From contig JALIRH010000123.1 in the NCBI GenBank assembly GCA_023055505.1, forward strand, positions 744,001 through 808,000: DNA of 64,000 bases, given 5' to 3'. This DNA is from Callipepla californica brunnescens. Its lineage: Eukaryota; Chordata; Aves; Galliformes; Odontophoridae. The translations under genes and the position numbers were made by a program. Below, piece after piece: positions 49,104-60,334 of this stretch. The notes under the pieces are model-generated. The model was not told where the DNA came from and searched no databases. It saw nothing but the letters and a program-made list of their open reading frames with translations. The first letter of the stretch is position 1, and every line of letters begins with the position of its first letter.

Positions 49104-51654
49104 AACCACCTTAAATGCTCATTTTTAGGACTGCTGTTCTCAATACTTACTGCTGCTCTGTTTTCCAAATCCTCTGGGAATCTGGAAGAAAACCTTCAGA
49201 AACCACACTGCTTATCTGCATCCAATGCAAGACATGTACGAGAACATTGTCACCGTTACCAACTAAACAGCCACCATGCAGACTGAAAAGCTCTGAGCCT
49301 ACCAGTAAACCAAACAGAACGGAGCAATTTATAAAGTAGATTTTGTTTTCATAGCTAAGACACTCAGCAATTCAAAGCATTTCAGGCAGAGGTCTGATTC
49401 GACATCTCTAGCTGAGATCCCTCCCTGACACAGGGATTCAAAACCACCTTCACATTATTCCCACACACATCCATTGTTCTCAGCAATTTCACTTTAAATA
49501 GCTTATCCAGCTTCTTCCACTAGTCTAGAAGGCTCCAATGAACCCACACAGCAATTCCAGAAGATCAGCTGCATCCAGAGTAGGAATAACCAGATCAGAA
49601 CTGCACAGCTACTTTTAGAAGGCTTTTTTCCCCACACTATGATCTGTTACACTGTGAGTTACAGCAGTGAAATCTGCAGCAAGTTTAAGCCACTCTAACA
49701 AATTTTGTGGAACATTTCAACATCCTAAATTGTTCAGAACTGAGTTTTGCAGATGTCCATTTAAAGATGTCAATTTTAGCTATCTTCATGTAATATTGTC
49801 TGCTGGACAAGATTTGAAGACTGTGCTCCAACTTGCATACACACAGGACATTCAAATTCAGATTCTTCATAATGTCTCCACACAAGTTGAAACGAGCGTT
49901 CTTGATTGACAATTATTTTGCAAAAAGTTCCTAATTCTGAGGTAAGGAATTCCTCATAAAAGCTTTTTGCTTGGCTTTTGTTTGGTTTTTTGTTAAACAG
50001 AGCAAGAAACAATCAATCAATCAGTTCTCTAAATGAGCTATAATTTGCTATTTGCAAACATGTAGATATATATGGTAAAGGGCTACCAGGAGAAGAAATG
50101 TGTTGCAAGCATCAGATGGAAAGAGACGAGAATCTAGATACCTTGCAAGCACTGTACCTACAAGACAGACCCAACCAATGAAAAACTGGTCTCCAGGTTG
50201 ATAGCATGTTTTGTTTTGTTTTTTTGTTTTTGTTTTTGTTTTGAGTCTGTCTCAGGCATGTTCCTCAACCTATGGCCTCCACACCTGTACACGGCTCAAC
50301 TCTGGGACACCACAGAGACTGCTACAAGGGCCTACAGAGACAGTTTCATCCCATAGGAGCTCAGGGATAGGAGAGAAAGGTCACCAAGTGGAACATAGGT
50401 CCCCCACCAAGACCCTTAACACTACAGAAAGCGTGCCTGTTAAGTAGCACTTCCTAGAGCTCCAGCCTTAAAGGCCGTGCTTATGACACTGAAACTAAAC
50501 ACAGACCACAAGGACAACACTCTAAGCATATTCAGTCAACATCTGGGAAATGACGATTTAGGCAAGAAGCTACACCAGGGCAGAAGAGCTGGAGAACGGC
50601 ACGTGCTGTACCCTAGAAACCAAGTTTGGATGTTGAATAAAAACAAAGTACACTGTTTCACACACAAACTGACACAAACCACAGCAGCAGCTGCCTGCAT
50701 GCCTGAGTTAGACCAAAAAATTTTTTGGTACCCGTGGAAAAAAGGTGACACAGAAATTCTCTGAAAGCATTTTAAAGCTGTATTTACACGTTAAAGGAAA
50801 GACAAGTAAGAAGAGAGAGAGAAAAACAGATGTTTTGCACAGGTTCTTTTAGGATAGCAGCAATGAACATAGACTGCTATTAAAGCACACCTGGAATAAT
50901 CTGACAGGATTCTTGTAATCATGGAATTTACTGCTCATGGGGAAAAACTTCTTCTAGCCAGTACATGCACAACAATCTGGAGGTCGTATCAGTATCGCAT
51001 TACTGGACTATGAGAAACCTCTACTTTTGAACTGCATAAACCATGCAACTTACCTCCATGAACGTTTCCCTCAGATTGAACCTTTTTTCTACAGGTTGAC
51101 CGTGTTCCCTAAGAAACGTGCAGAGAAACAAACTGAGATTCGGAGTGAAGTTCTGTTCATCATCTTTTCCATCTGAGCAGGAAAGTCGGATATTGGCATT
51201 TAATGGAAGCACCTAACAAAACGAAGACAGACAAAAATCAATGTTCTATTTCACATGTAAACACAACTACTGCACACCAATCATTCTGCTTTTTTCCCTC
51301 TGAAAAAAACTCCCTTCCACCAGGGCCTTCCTCCAAAGCCCTCCCGCTGCTTGATGCTTGTCTCCAAGATGGACAGTTCAGGAAAGGAGCAAACAGACAC
51401 TGAAGTTCTGATGAACCTACCTTTGCCTACCTCTTGGAACAGCAAAGACAAGGGAAGCATCTCTTCTAAGATATTTTCAACTGATATCAAGCACAACTGT
51501 TCCAAAAACGTGTTTCTTACCTGTGCCTCATAACACGGCAGTCAGCATGTTAAATAATAGGAAAAACCAAACAAACAGTGAGTTGCAAGACACGCTAATT
51601 ACTCAATTAAGAATTCAACTGTTATTTTAAGTAAGAGCTTAGGCTGAATGTATT

Positions 51655-52135
51655 TGCATTCAGAGTCTCAGAGCATCATCTGCAGAACCACAGAACTGTG
51701 GAAGCCCCGTGCAAAGCAGGCTCTACAGGGAGCAGGTTACACAGGTAGGCATGCAGACAGGCCTTTGGACACCTCCAGAGAAGGAGACTTCACAACCCCT
51801 CCAGGCAGCCCGTTCCACTGCTCTGTCACTTGCACTTTGAAGAAATTCTTTTGCACACTGGAGCAGTACTTCCTACGCCCCAGCTTTCCAGCCATGTCCC
51901 CTTGTCCTGGTCCCTACAGACCACAGAAAACAGGCTGGCCGTGTCCCTTTGTCTCCCACACTTAAGTTATTTATAAGCACACATTAATAAGATCCCCTCT
52001 GAGTCTTCTTTTCTCCAGGCCACACAGACCCAGGTCTCTCAGCCTCTCCTCACAAGAAAAGTGTTCCATGCCCTTTATCATCTTTGTAGCCCTCCACTGG
52101 TCTCTTTCCAGGAGATCCCTGATTCTGGCATTTCA
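51655..52135 (-). mobile_element. CR1 LINE fragment
   Basis: About 480 bp of reversed CR1 including CAGCCCGTTCCACTGCTCTG and CTCAGCCTCTCCTCACAAG, inserted in an XPO1 intron. Confidence 0.85.
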
Positions 52136-53104
52136 GTACACTTAAATAACGTGTGCTGAGGACATAGCAGCACCTTACCCACCTGCCACCATTTTTCTCA
52201 GACAACCTGAGAACACAAAACAAATCTTTAATTCAACAAAATTAATAAATCCTGCAGAAATGCAGCTGTTCCTCAGACTCATACAAATTTATGTCTCCTG
52301 ATCAAGCCATAAGCAAATACACAAAAACAACACAATGAAACGTACAATTTCTCAAGAGCTTTGCCAATTGAACTAGATTGCTAAAAGTAGGAGTCAAAAA
52401 AAAAAAAACATTTGCTAAAACATTACCTGTTTTAACTGCATCATGGTCAAGGTAAAAAGGGTCACATGTTGCTCTTCATACTGGCTTACACTGCCGCCTG
52501 CAATCTCTGTGAGGCACTTTAAAGACACCTTCCAAAACATGGGAACATTTCTTTCCTCAGTAGTTCTTAAAAGAAAGAATTTTACACAAGTGTTATATGC
52601 CATGCTTTTTGCAACTTTTATACTAAAAAACGATCAGAAATTACATACACACCTTGTATATTAGTGTGCTGATTAACTTAGTCTCATACATATATCCCAG
52701 AGGAATCCAGTTCAGAAATCGCAGCAAAGTTTCCAAAGTGGCCTGAATTAAAGGAGCATTTTGGGAGTTTTCCTGTAAAGACAGAACAGTGCATACAATA
52801 TTACCAGGCATGGCTGGCTGGGGGTGGGCAGGAAAAGGTTAAATAAAAAAATACCATACTTACCATCACAAAGTGACACAGCTGGAAAATCTGAGAGAAC
52901 TCATTGCACATACAATAAAAAAAAAAAAAATCGAATTAAGCAATACCATGTTCCAAAAATCTGTATTAATCAAAGTGCCTGAGACCACAAAACGCATTCT
53001 GAAGACCTAGACGTGCTTGGAAGCATTCACAAGCCACCTTACTTCTTCACCAACCCTGACAAGAGCAACACTTATTTAAGAACTCCAAATCTGTGTCCAC
53101 AATT

Positions 53105-53420
53105 ATCTAGCACAGAAATGCAAGCAGTGTGGAAATCTGTGACAAGGGTAGGACCAAACTAAAATGCTGGTACATGAATGCACGTAGTCTGGGAACAAGC
53201 AAAGACCTGCAGCACGTAGGTGCCTACAGGGCTAGTAAAACAGGACCTCAGCTACAGGAGAAAGGAACTCTAACGGGAAAGTCAGTCTCAATGAGAGCTC
53301 AGCTCAAGTGCATGAACACCACTGCATGGAACACAGGGAACAAGCTGGAACAGTCGCAAGCTCAGATGTCACTGGCATCACTGAGATGTGGTAGCATAAT
53401 TCTCATGACTGAAATAAAGG
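53105..53420 (+). mobile_element. CR1 LINE internal fragment, start of ORF2
   Basis: Encodes LKCWYMNARSLG, the conserved start of the CR1 endonuclease domain. Further on, in another frame, it has VTGITEMW and SHD, the catalytic-region motif. Frames are broken. It abuts the inverted minisatellite. Confidence 0.7.
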
Positions 53421-53439
53421 AACAGATGGGTATAAACTC

Positions 53440-53915
53440 TACGGGTCCCTGTGGGTCTCTATGGGTCCCTGTGGGATCCTAAGGGTCCCAGTGTCTTCCT
53501 ATGGGTCCCTATGGTTCTCTACGGGTCCCAATGGATCCCAATGTCTTTCTATGGGTCCCAGTGTTTCTCTATGGGTCTCTGAAGGAGTGCTCAGGCACTG
53601 GAATGGCCTGACCTCATGTATCTATGAATCTATGGGTCTCTGTGGGTCCCTATAGGTCTCCATGGGTCTCTATGGATCTCTTTGGGTCCCAGTGTCTCTC
53701 TATGGGTCCCTATGGCTCCCAATGTCTCTCTATGGGTCCCTATAAGTCTCTATGGGTCCCTATGGTCCCTGTGGGTCTCTATTGGTCCCAGTGTGTCCCC
53801 ATGGGTCTCTGAGGGTCCCAATGGGTCCCAGTGTGTCCCTATGGGTCTCTGTGGATCCCAGTGTGTCCCTACGGTTCTCTATGAGTCTCTATGGGACCCA
53901 GTGTCTGTCTGAAGG
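53440..53915. repeat. Minisatellite, inverted (copy B, intronic block)
   Basis: Reverse-complement units TATGGGTCTC and TATGGGTCCC, with the spacer at 53,580-53,630. Corresponds to 13,972-14,322. Confidence 0.9.
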
Positions 53916-54035
53916 AAGAGGAGCTGCTGCTCTGCCCCGCAGCCCCCTGGCTCACCTCGGAAGGTTTGTGGGGTGAGAGAGGGGAGGGGGGGAGGAACAG
54001 CCGTACTGTGTGTAGCCCCCATGGGCAGAGCTCAC

Positions 54036-54125
54036 CTGGCAGACACCGTGCAGCTCCTCACCAATGCTGCTGCTGGGGCGGACAAACAGCAGCGTGTGCA
54101 GCATTTGGTCCAGAGCCCTCAGGGT
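54036..54125 (-). pseudogene. Inverted copy of the 13.75 kb exon
   Basis: A 90-nt exon nearly identical to 13751-13840 with the same splice sites; one Leu codon is changed to Cys before the final Gln. The following two exons are absent; minisatellite and CR1 follow instead. Probably a non-functional duplicate, though transcription from its promoter copy is possible. Confidence 0.6.
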
Positions 54126-54239
54126 CTGTGGGAAGGATGGGGGAGGGGAGCACAGCCAGACCCTGTCCTGCAAGGCTCTGAGGAGCCGCGCTTCCCCATC
54201 CCGCGCTCACGTGACGCTCACCCCGTCCGCTTCGACTCA

Positions 54240-54555
54240 CCACAGCTCACTCTCCTCGCCCGGACTCGCCCTCACTTGGCATGGCGGGCCGGGCATGGCC
54301 ACCGGCACTGCGCACGCTCGGCTTCCCGCACTGCTCGTCCAATCGCCGCTCCTCCCGAGCTTTGGGTGACGGTGACTCCAGCCAATCGGCTCTGCGCAGA
54401 CCGAGGGGGCGGGCGCCGCGCGGAGCCAATCACGGCGCGGGAGCTCAAGCAGGAAAAAGGGCAGGGGGAGGGACTGCGTAGAACAGGCAGCGGTCGCAAC
54501 CAATGAGAAGGCCCGATGGGAAGGGCCGGCCAATAGGAGAGGCGGTGTCCGGGGC
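54240..54555 (-). promoter_or_regulatory. CCAAT-array CpG promoter, copy B (inverted)
   Basis: Reverse complement of copy A at about 95% identity by eye, with the same CCAAT boxes and the same short ATG exon. It faces left, toward the - strand XPO1 remnants. Confidence 0.7.
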
Positions 54556-54705
54556 TATGGGTTTCTGGGTCTCTATGGGTCCCTGTGGGTCCCAGTGTCT
54601 CTCTATGGTCTATGAAGGAGTGCTGAGGCACTGGAATGGCCTGACCTAATGTATCTATGAATCTATGGGTCTCTATGGGTTCCTATTTGGGTCTATGGGG
54701 TATTT
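54556..54705. repeat. Minisatellite, inverted (copy B, 5' block, short)
   Basis: A shortened counterpart of 12,605-13,318 with the spacer at 54,606-54,660. Confidence 0.85.
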
Positions 54706-54727
54706 CTCCTAAAAAGAGTCAGTTTTA

Positions 54728-55341
54728 TCATTTCACTTTGGCTCGTGAAAATAATCTGGAAGACTTTACTAGAAGATACGCATTTCTTGGGATTAAGGAA
54801 ACTTTCTTCTTCTGCAATCTTCGGAAGCACAAAAGGCAGGGAAAATAAGAACAGAATGCTTAAGCTATCATCAGGTGATCGCACAACTTTAGACAGTCGT
54901 TTTACCCTGTAAAACCCTTCAGCTTTTTTCCTAGAAGTCGGTAAGGCTGCTTCTAACAGAATGAGGGAAACCTTTTCAAGAGCTAGGCTGCATCTGCCAC
55001 CTGTTTAGAGTAGAGGGAAGAAAAATCATCACAATCAATGAAATCTCCTTCTTCAAAAACGCATTTTCACTGACATTTACTATTATATTTCCATCAATAA
55101 ACTGGAACTTCTAATCACATCTTCACAGAGATACTAAAAACTCACAGCAGAACATGGAAATTCAATGAATGAGTTCAGAAACCAGTAGTTATTAAAGAAG
55201 ACCAAGTATGGTAAATGGTAATGGTGAAAAGTGTTGAAAGGTCAAGTATTGGAGCAGTTCTACTCACCGTTCTGGAGTCTGTTTCACAGCTTCACAGAAA
55301 GCTTTGTGAACATGCATTAATCCCACCCCATTAATCTCTTG
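54728..55341 (-). CDS. Two orphan exons, possible gene 3' end
   Basis: Exon 55341-55268 (acceptor TTGAACAG, donor GTGAGT) encodes QEINGVGLMHVHKAFCEAVK and QTPE. Exon 54818-54728 has a weaker acceptor (CTTCCGAAG) but is phase-compatible and ends in TGA after a Lys/Arg-rich stretch (LQKKKVSLIPRNAYLL and LFSRAKVK). I do not recognise the protein. Upstream exons were not found between here and the CpG island at 56.1 kb. It may be another gene fragment. Confidence 0.35.
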
Positions 55342-55389
55342 CTGTTCAATACATACGGCAAGGCATCCAAGAGGAAAGAAAAAACATCA

Positions 55390-55500
55390 CAGAGTTAAAT
55401 GATACCGAGTTGGAAGGGATCCACCAGAATCTGAGTCCAGCTGCACAGACGACCATCCAAAAATCAAACCAACTGCCTGAGAACATAGCCCAAACAATTA
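55390..55500 (-). mobile_element. CR1-like LINE fragment
   Basis: GAGTTGGAAGGGATCCACCA then GAGTCCAGCTGCACAGACGA resemble a reversed CR1 subfamily. Confidence 0.6.
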
Positions 55501-55544
55501 CTGTTCTAAAATAATTACGCCTGTAATTATTTTACCCCATACAG

Positions 55545-55915
55545 GTGTACGGGAATCATGGGAGAGGGGGAAGGAGGGGGCAGAGGAGCTAAAATGGCCT
55601 TCTGTGAAAATGAAAGAGAGCGTGGGAACAGAGGGACAGGTAAAGGAAGGAAGCTGAGGGGCTGTAGGGTGCTTCTATGGGGTAAAAAGAGGGCCTGGGG
55701 ACAGAGAGAGAGAGCTGTGGGGGAGAACACGGGGCACTGAAAAAAGGGCGTGGGGGGGCGACACACCAAGGAGAAAAAGGGGGAGGGGGGGAGCAAGAGG
55801 GAGAAAACCGGGTAAGGTGGGATAGAGCAAGAGGGAGAAAACCGGCGGGGGGGGGGGGAAGCACCAACGGAAAAAAAAAAGGGGGGGGGGGGGGAGCGGG
55901 ACGGGACAGGGCACC
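55545..55915. repeat. Purine-rich repeat, inverted relative of the 19 kb tract
   Basis: G/A-rich on +, ending in G runs. The reverse complement of 55,560-55,740 aligns with 18,935-19,095, sharing TTTACCTGTCCCTCTGTTCC and ACAGAAGGCC. Confidence 0.7.
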
Positions 55916-56039
55916 TCTCCTGCCGAACAGAGACCCCACGCGGCCCCACCCCCTTCACCCCGGCCCCCTCCGCAGTGCCCCCCGAACCCCACGTGCAGGA
56001 GCTGAGGCGGCGCTCCGAACCCCCGGACCGCAACCACAG

Positions 56040-56170
56040 CCGCGCGGGCGCGGGGTGATGACGTCAAGGCGACACGCGGCGCCGCCCCGACAACGGCGGA
56101 CGCATGCGCGCTCGGGCGCCGTCGCTATGGAGACGGCGACACACTTCCGTGTTGGAGAAGCCCGGGGAGG
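56040..56170. promoter_or_regulatory. CpG promoter with CRE, X-box and ETS-like motifs
   Basis: Contains TGACGTCA (full cyclic-AMP response element), GTCGCTATGGAGACGGCGAC (imperfect palindrome like an RFX X-box), GCATGCGC and, on the - strand, CGGAAGTG (ETS type). TATA-less CpG island. It may drive the orphan exons at 55.34 and 54.8 kb on the - strand, but no transcript can be shown. Confidence 0.5.
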
Positions 56171-57129
56171 TGGGGGAGGGGTTCCGGGGGAGCGCGGAGC
56201 TCCGCGCGTGGCGGCGCTGAGTGGGGCTGTGGGTGGGACATCCCCTGCGAGATGCAGCCAAACAGCGGCATCTGGGCAGGACGCGGAGGTGGGGAACAGC
56301 AGCACGGGGATCTGCAGGGAAGGGGAAAGAAACGAAAGGAAGGAAGAAAGGAAGAAAAAGAAAGGAAAAGAAGGAAAGAGAGAGAAAGTGTTTGATGCTG
56401 GGGAAGTACGGCCAGTAATTGCACGCGTACAGAGATGTGTGTTATGATGCACGTTAATTATGTCCGTGGATATTTATGAATATAGGTGTATAAATATGTG
56501 TGTGTGTGATGTAAATTATTCTTTGTTTGTATAGGGATATGAAGGATAATGTAGTGATGTGCAATAAGGGGTGGAACGTTGAGGCTTTATGATTCTTGTT
56601 ATCAGTTCTCCACATCATCTCACCGTGTGTGAGAAGTAGACCGTGTTTTTGCAGTGGAAATTTCCAGTATTTCTGTATGTAGCTTGGGTAAGTTGCTGTA
56701 AAAAAAGTAAAGTTGAGACTGGGGAATTCCGACCCAGGGAGAATTGGCACAGGCACTGGGAAAGGTAATGAGATAGGGGAGGGGAAAGCCTGGCACAGGA
56801 CGGGACTAGTGAATAATTATGGGAGGTGTTGTCCTCCTACCGTTGTAAAACGTACAGAACAGACCTGCATACGGAGGGGGATTGGTAACGGACACTGCAT
56901 GGAAATATAACGTAGCGATCACGTCGGAAGACTGTGAGCATGAGATGCACACCAGTGAGTGCCAGGACAGGTTTGCCTGCGTCGGACCCAGCATATAAAG
57001 AATGGATTGTACTGATGAGTTGTGCAATTTCTCCCTTGTCAGTAGGGGGTGTGCACACATTATTGCAATAACGAATAAAATTGCTGCTGTCACTGAGATC
57101 TTTGCCTAACCCAAAATTCTTGACTTAGA

Positions 57130-57312
57130 GCATTTCTAACAATTAGAAGGCTGAGGGGAGACCTCGTTGTTCTCTTCAAATACCCAGAAGCTGATGGCAG
57201 TGAGAGCGGGGTTGGTCTCTTCTCACTGGTGACAGTGACAGGACAAGGGGACGTGGCTTCAAGTTGCACCAAGCAGGTGCAGCATGGAAACTTCTCACTC
57301 TGAACTGAAGCC
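57130..57312 (+). mobile_element. CR1 LINE fragment
   Basis: Contains AAGGCTGAGGGGAGACCTCG and GTGACAGGACAAGGGGACGTGG, typical CR1. Confidence 0.8.
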
Positions 57313-57473
57313 AGCGTGAAGACACGGCACGCTTGTTGTAAGGATTTCACTCCCTGCATCCTGTGCAGAATCAAGCAAGGCTTCCTCTCTAAACACAGCA
57401 TCTTTCAAATGTGTTCTAGGGGAATTCACCAAAACGTGGCACGCTCAACTCAGCTATTTCTTATTTATTGCTG

Positions 57474-57479
57474 CAACAG
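57474..57479 (-). terminator. Polyadenylation signal of the membrane-protein gene
   Basis: AATAAA on the - strand, about 72 nt downstream of the TAG stop at 57551-57553. Confidence 0.65.
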
Positions 57480-57550
57480 AAACCTGGAAAGCCACAGCTG
57501 ACCGCAGCAGCTGTTGTCCAGGTGTGACACATGGTCCCTGTAGGTGACTG

Positions 57551-59947
57551 CTACGATGCCCTGTAGGATGGGGGCAGTGGCTGGCAGGGCTGGGGGCTTC
57601 TCGCTCTGCTCTGCTTCCCCATAATAGCAGGGTAGGCTGGGCTGGGGGGCCGCAGGGGCCGCGCTGGGGGCAGCTGAGCCGGGCAGCTCTGTGGCCGGGG
57701 GGATGGGGGTGATCTTTCTGGGCTCTGCAACATGCGGGCAGTACGTCCCGGCACACGTGGAGACCTCTGGCGCTTAGTGTGTCTGTCTGGTGCTTCTTCA
57801 TCTGGAGCCAGCTCTCTGTCCCAATGCAATAAGCGTTCTCGAGAAGCACACCAGGCTTTGGCATACTCAGTGAGGCGCCTGCAGAGAGAGGAACTGCTGA
57901 GGGCACGGGAGAGCACCCCGCTCTCCTTCCTTCCAGCGCCCCACAGAGCAGCACTGTGATAAAGAGCGTGGTGGGATGGCAGTGGGGGAACAACTCACTG
58001 GTGTCTCTGCCTCCGCCGCCGGATGCAAATGCAGCACGCAATGACCAGAAGCAGAAAAGGAATGAACACAGCAATAGCGCCTTTTAGGCAGAACATGGGC
58101 ACGTCTTTCACGTGGGTGCCTCTCGTGGGTTCTCCACCACTCACGTCTGAAAGAACAAGCACGGTCAGGTAAATGGGCAACCTCATCAGAGCTCTGACAC
58201 TGACACAAAATGTTCCGTTTTGTTTCTGTGGCCTCCTGGAGCAAACAAAATCCCACAATGCTTCCTTGGCCTGCACAGACTGCAGGAGGAAGATCCCTAT
58301 TTCTTCTCTCCATCTGCTGAACGTGCTTCAGGCGGCTTCGTTCCCAGAGGACAAAGTTCCCAAGTCCTTGGGAAGCCGATGGGAGGGGAGCGACCTCTTA
58401 ACCATTGGCCACCAAGCTCTCTGCTCAGTATTTTTCACGTATGGATGTGGAACGCTAGGTTCCCAAGTCTTCTGATGCACAGACAGAAATATACCCACCA
58501 GGCACTGCGTTCTCCCTTACGTCTGTCGCTGCAAGGTGAGAAAGCCTCTGCAAATATCTTCCACTCCCCAGTTTCCACCTCTCTCTCACAGGACCTTAAC
58601 AGAACGTACCACGACACATTGCAGACAAACCAACACTTGAACCGAGCACTCTTTTTGGGGAAGTCCATCCAGACAGAGTACCCACCCCTGTGATACCAGC
58701 GGTACTCCAGCCCGGGAAGCAGCTGAGGGTTTGGCACGGCCCTCTCCAGAGACATTTCTGCAACCAAAGAACCGTGAGAGCTTTGCATCACGCACCACCA
58801 TCTATGTCACTGTGTAAGGGCACAGCTGACGAGCTCACGGTACTGGGGGACGGTGCGGGGACGGGGCACGCACGCACAGCTCTGTGTTCTCATTCCTGCA
58901 TGCGTGCCTGGCTGCCGTGAGGGCTGTGAGCTGGCAGCTCTCAAAGGAAGTAAAAAGCCACGGTGTACCCACGTCATCTCCTGTCGCTTCTGTCCTGGAA
59001 GCCAGCGGGGATCCTGCATCCTGTTCACTTCCACTCAGATCTGTAAAACAGAACAGAGCAGCTCCTGTCAAACATCATCATATCAAACCATATCCATCTC
59101 CAGATGGGAACAACGGCGAATTGATTATTCCTCAGCACACTTCTCTTCCTCTTACACAGGAACATCTCAGAAATTGGTGCTGGATGTCTGCAGCGCACCA
59201 CGCTAATACACAAAAAACCACGTGCGAAACTGTCTGGAGATGGGAAGAGAACAAAAAGGGGATGGAAAAGGGAGGAAAAGAGATGGGGAGGGGAGAACCC
59301 TGGAGGCTCTGTCCCTGCACTGACTTACCCCTGGGCTCCACCTGAGGAACAGAAGCTGTGCCCAGCCACGCAACTTGATCTGGAGAAACAGCGTCGTCAT
59401 CTGGAATCGCAAACAGATGAGAGAAGTTCCCATCAAATGCTGGGATCTCTTTCTCCATCAGGGACTGCAGCTGGGTCAGGTAACGGGACGGGAGAAAGAT
59501 CCAGGTCGGCAGTCCCTCCGAGTGCGCAGGGTGACGCACTGTCTGGCTATGGGCAGGTTGCTCAGTACTCTCTCCAGGCCGCGTGCAACGCCATCACGGA
59601 CCAACATTTGGCCACTCAGGCCTTTCTTACTGCAGATCTCTGATGTGCACACAGGAAGGTGACGCTAAGGCACCGCAGGAAGACATGCCCGGCTCTTCCC
59701 CTGGGCTGCAGGCTGGGGGGGACCCCGTGCTGGGATCAGGGTGCTGCCCATCTCCCCCTGCCCAGCACATCCACCACGGAAGGACGGCCCCAGGGCAGCT
59801 TGCCGTGGGGACACTGCCCGCCTTCTTGCCCCCTGTGCCGCTCGGTTTTGCCCACCCACCTGCTCCCCGTGCTCGCCACGGAACGGCACCGACCGCGCGG
59901 CAACCTGCGGCCATCAGGAGCAGCAGCACGAGACGGGCAGGAGCCAT
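57551..59947 (-). CDS. Unidentified type I membrane protein, seven exons, 341 residues
   Basis: I do not recognise this family. Exons in transcript order: 59947-59860, 59639-59536, 59470-59329, 59040-58973, 58757-58610, 58146-57999, 57878-57551. All introns are GT/AG, phases are 1,0,1,0,1,2, and the total is 1026 nt with no internal stop. A Leu-rich signal peptide (APARLVLLLLMAAG) occupies about residues 1-18. The ectodomain has cysteines at about 32 and 64, a sequon NFS at about 79, an acidic patch (PDDD), and a Gly/Ser/Thr-rich exon with several cysteines (135-183). One membrane helix (AVFIPFLLLVIACCICI) lies at about 206-225, followed by RRRRQRH and a Pro-rich tail. Intron 2 is only 65 bp. 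AATAAA follows the stop by about 70 bp. The layout resembles membrane-anchored cytokines such as CSF1, but I cannot show homology. Confidence 0.75.
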
Positions 59948-60334
59948 AGCTCCCCACGCTCGTCCCACGCCGTCACCGCCACCGCCGCAACCACAGCGAA
60001 CGGTGCTGACGGGGCAGGCACAGAGCAACGCCCGCGGCACGGGATGGCGGCACGGAACGGCTTTGTGAGCTCGGCGCAGCACGCGGCGCAGCACAGCAAC
60101 GGCATCGGCCGCGGGGACCTCGGGGCACCCAATGGGGGGCGAGCGCTGCAACGCTCGAGCGGAACCGTGGGGAGCGCGTTCCATAGAGCAGCTCTGTCCC
60201 GCTGGGAAGGCCGGGGTCCGCCTGGGCGCAGAGCTCTGCCACTTGCTGCGGGCACCGGGCGGCACCGCGGGAGCGGCCACGGCCAGACCGAGCCGCGAGC
60301 CCGGCCCCGCTCCGCCGCCCGCGCTTCCCGCCCC

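Larger units (their letters stand above)
38855..52911 (-). pseudogene. XPO1: XPO1 (exportin-1) pseudogene, remaining exons
   Basis: Exons in transcript order: 52911-52864 (MCNEFSQIFQLCHFVM), 52772-52653, 52565-52427, 51212-51054, 48714-48518, 47705-47568, about 46604-46480, about 45884-45732, 45615-45438, 44644-44510, 44188-44005, 42653-42547, 42159-41989, 39312-39171, 39069-38855. They continue from where the + strand piece stops. Damage: no AG before the first exon; a stop at the start of the third; 1-bp deletions in the 48.6 and 47.6 kb exons; two frameshifts near 46.5 kb; an approximately 14-bp tandem duplication near 45.57 kb; an 8-codon or similar loss at 42.1 kb; a mutated acceptor at 39.07 kb, whose exon is fused to the next with about 14 codons lost. 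I did not find the acidic C-terminal exon. A translated product is very unlikely. Confidence 0.93.
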
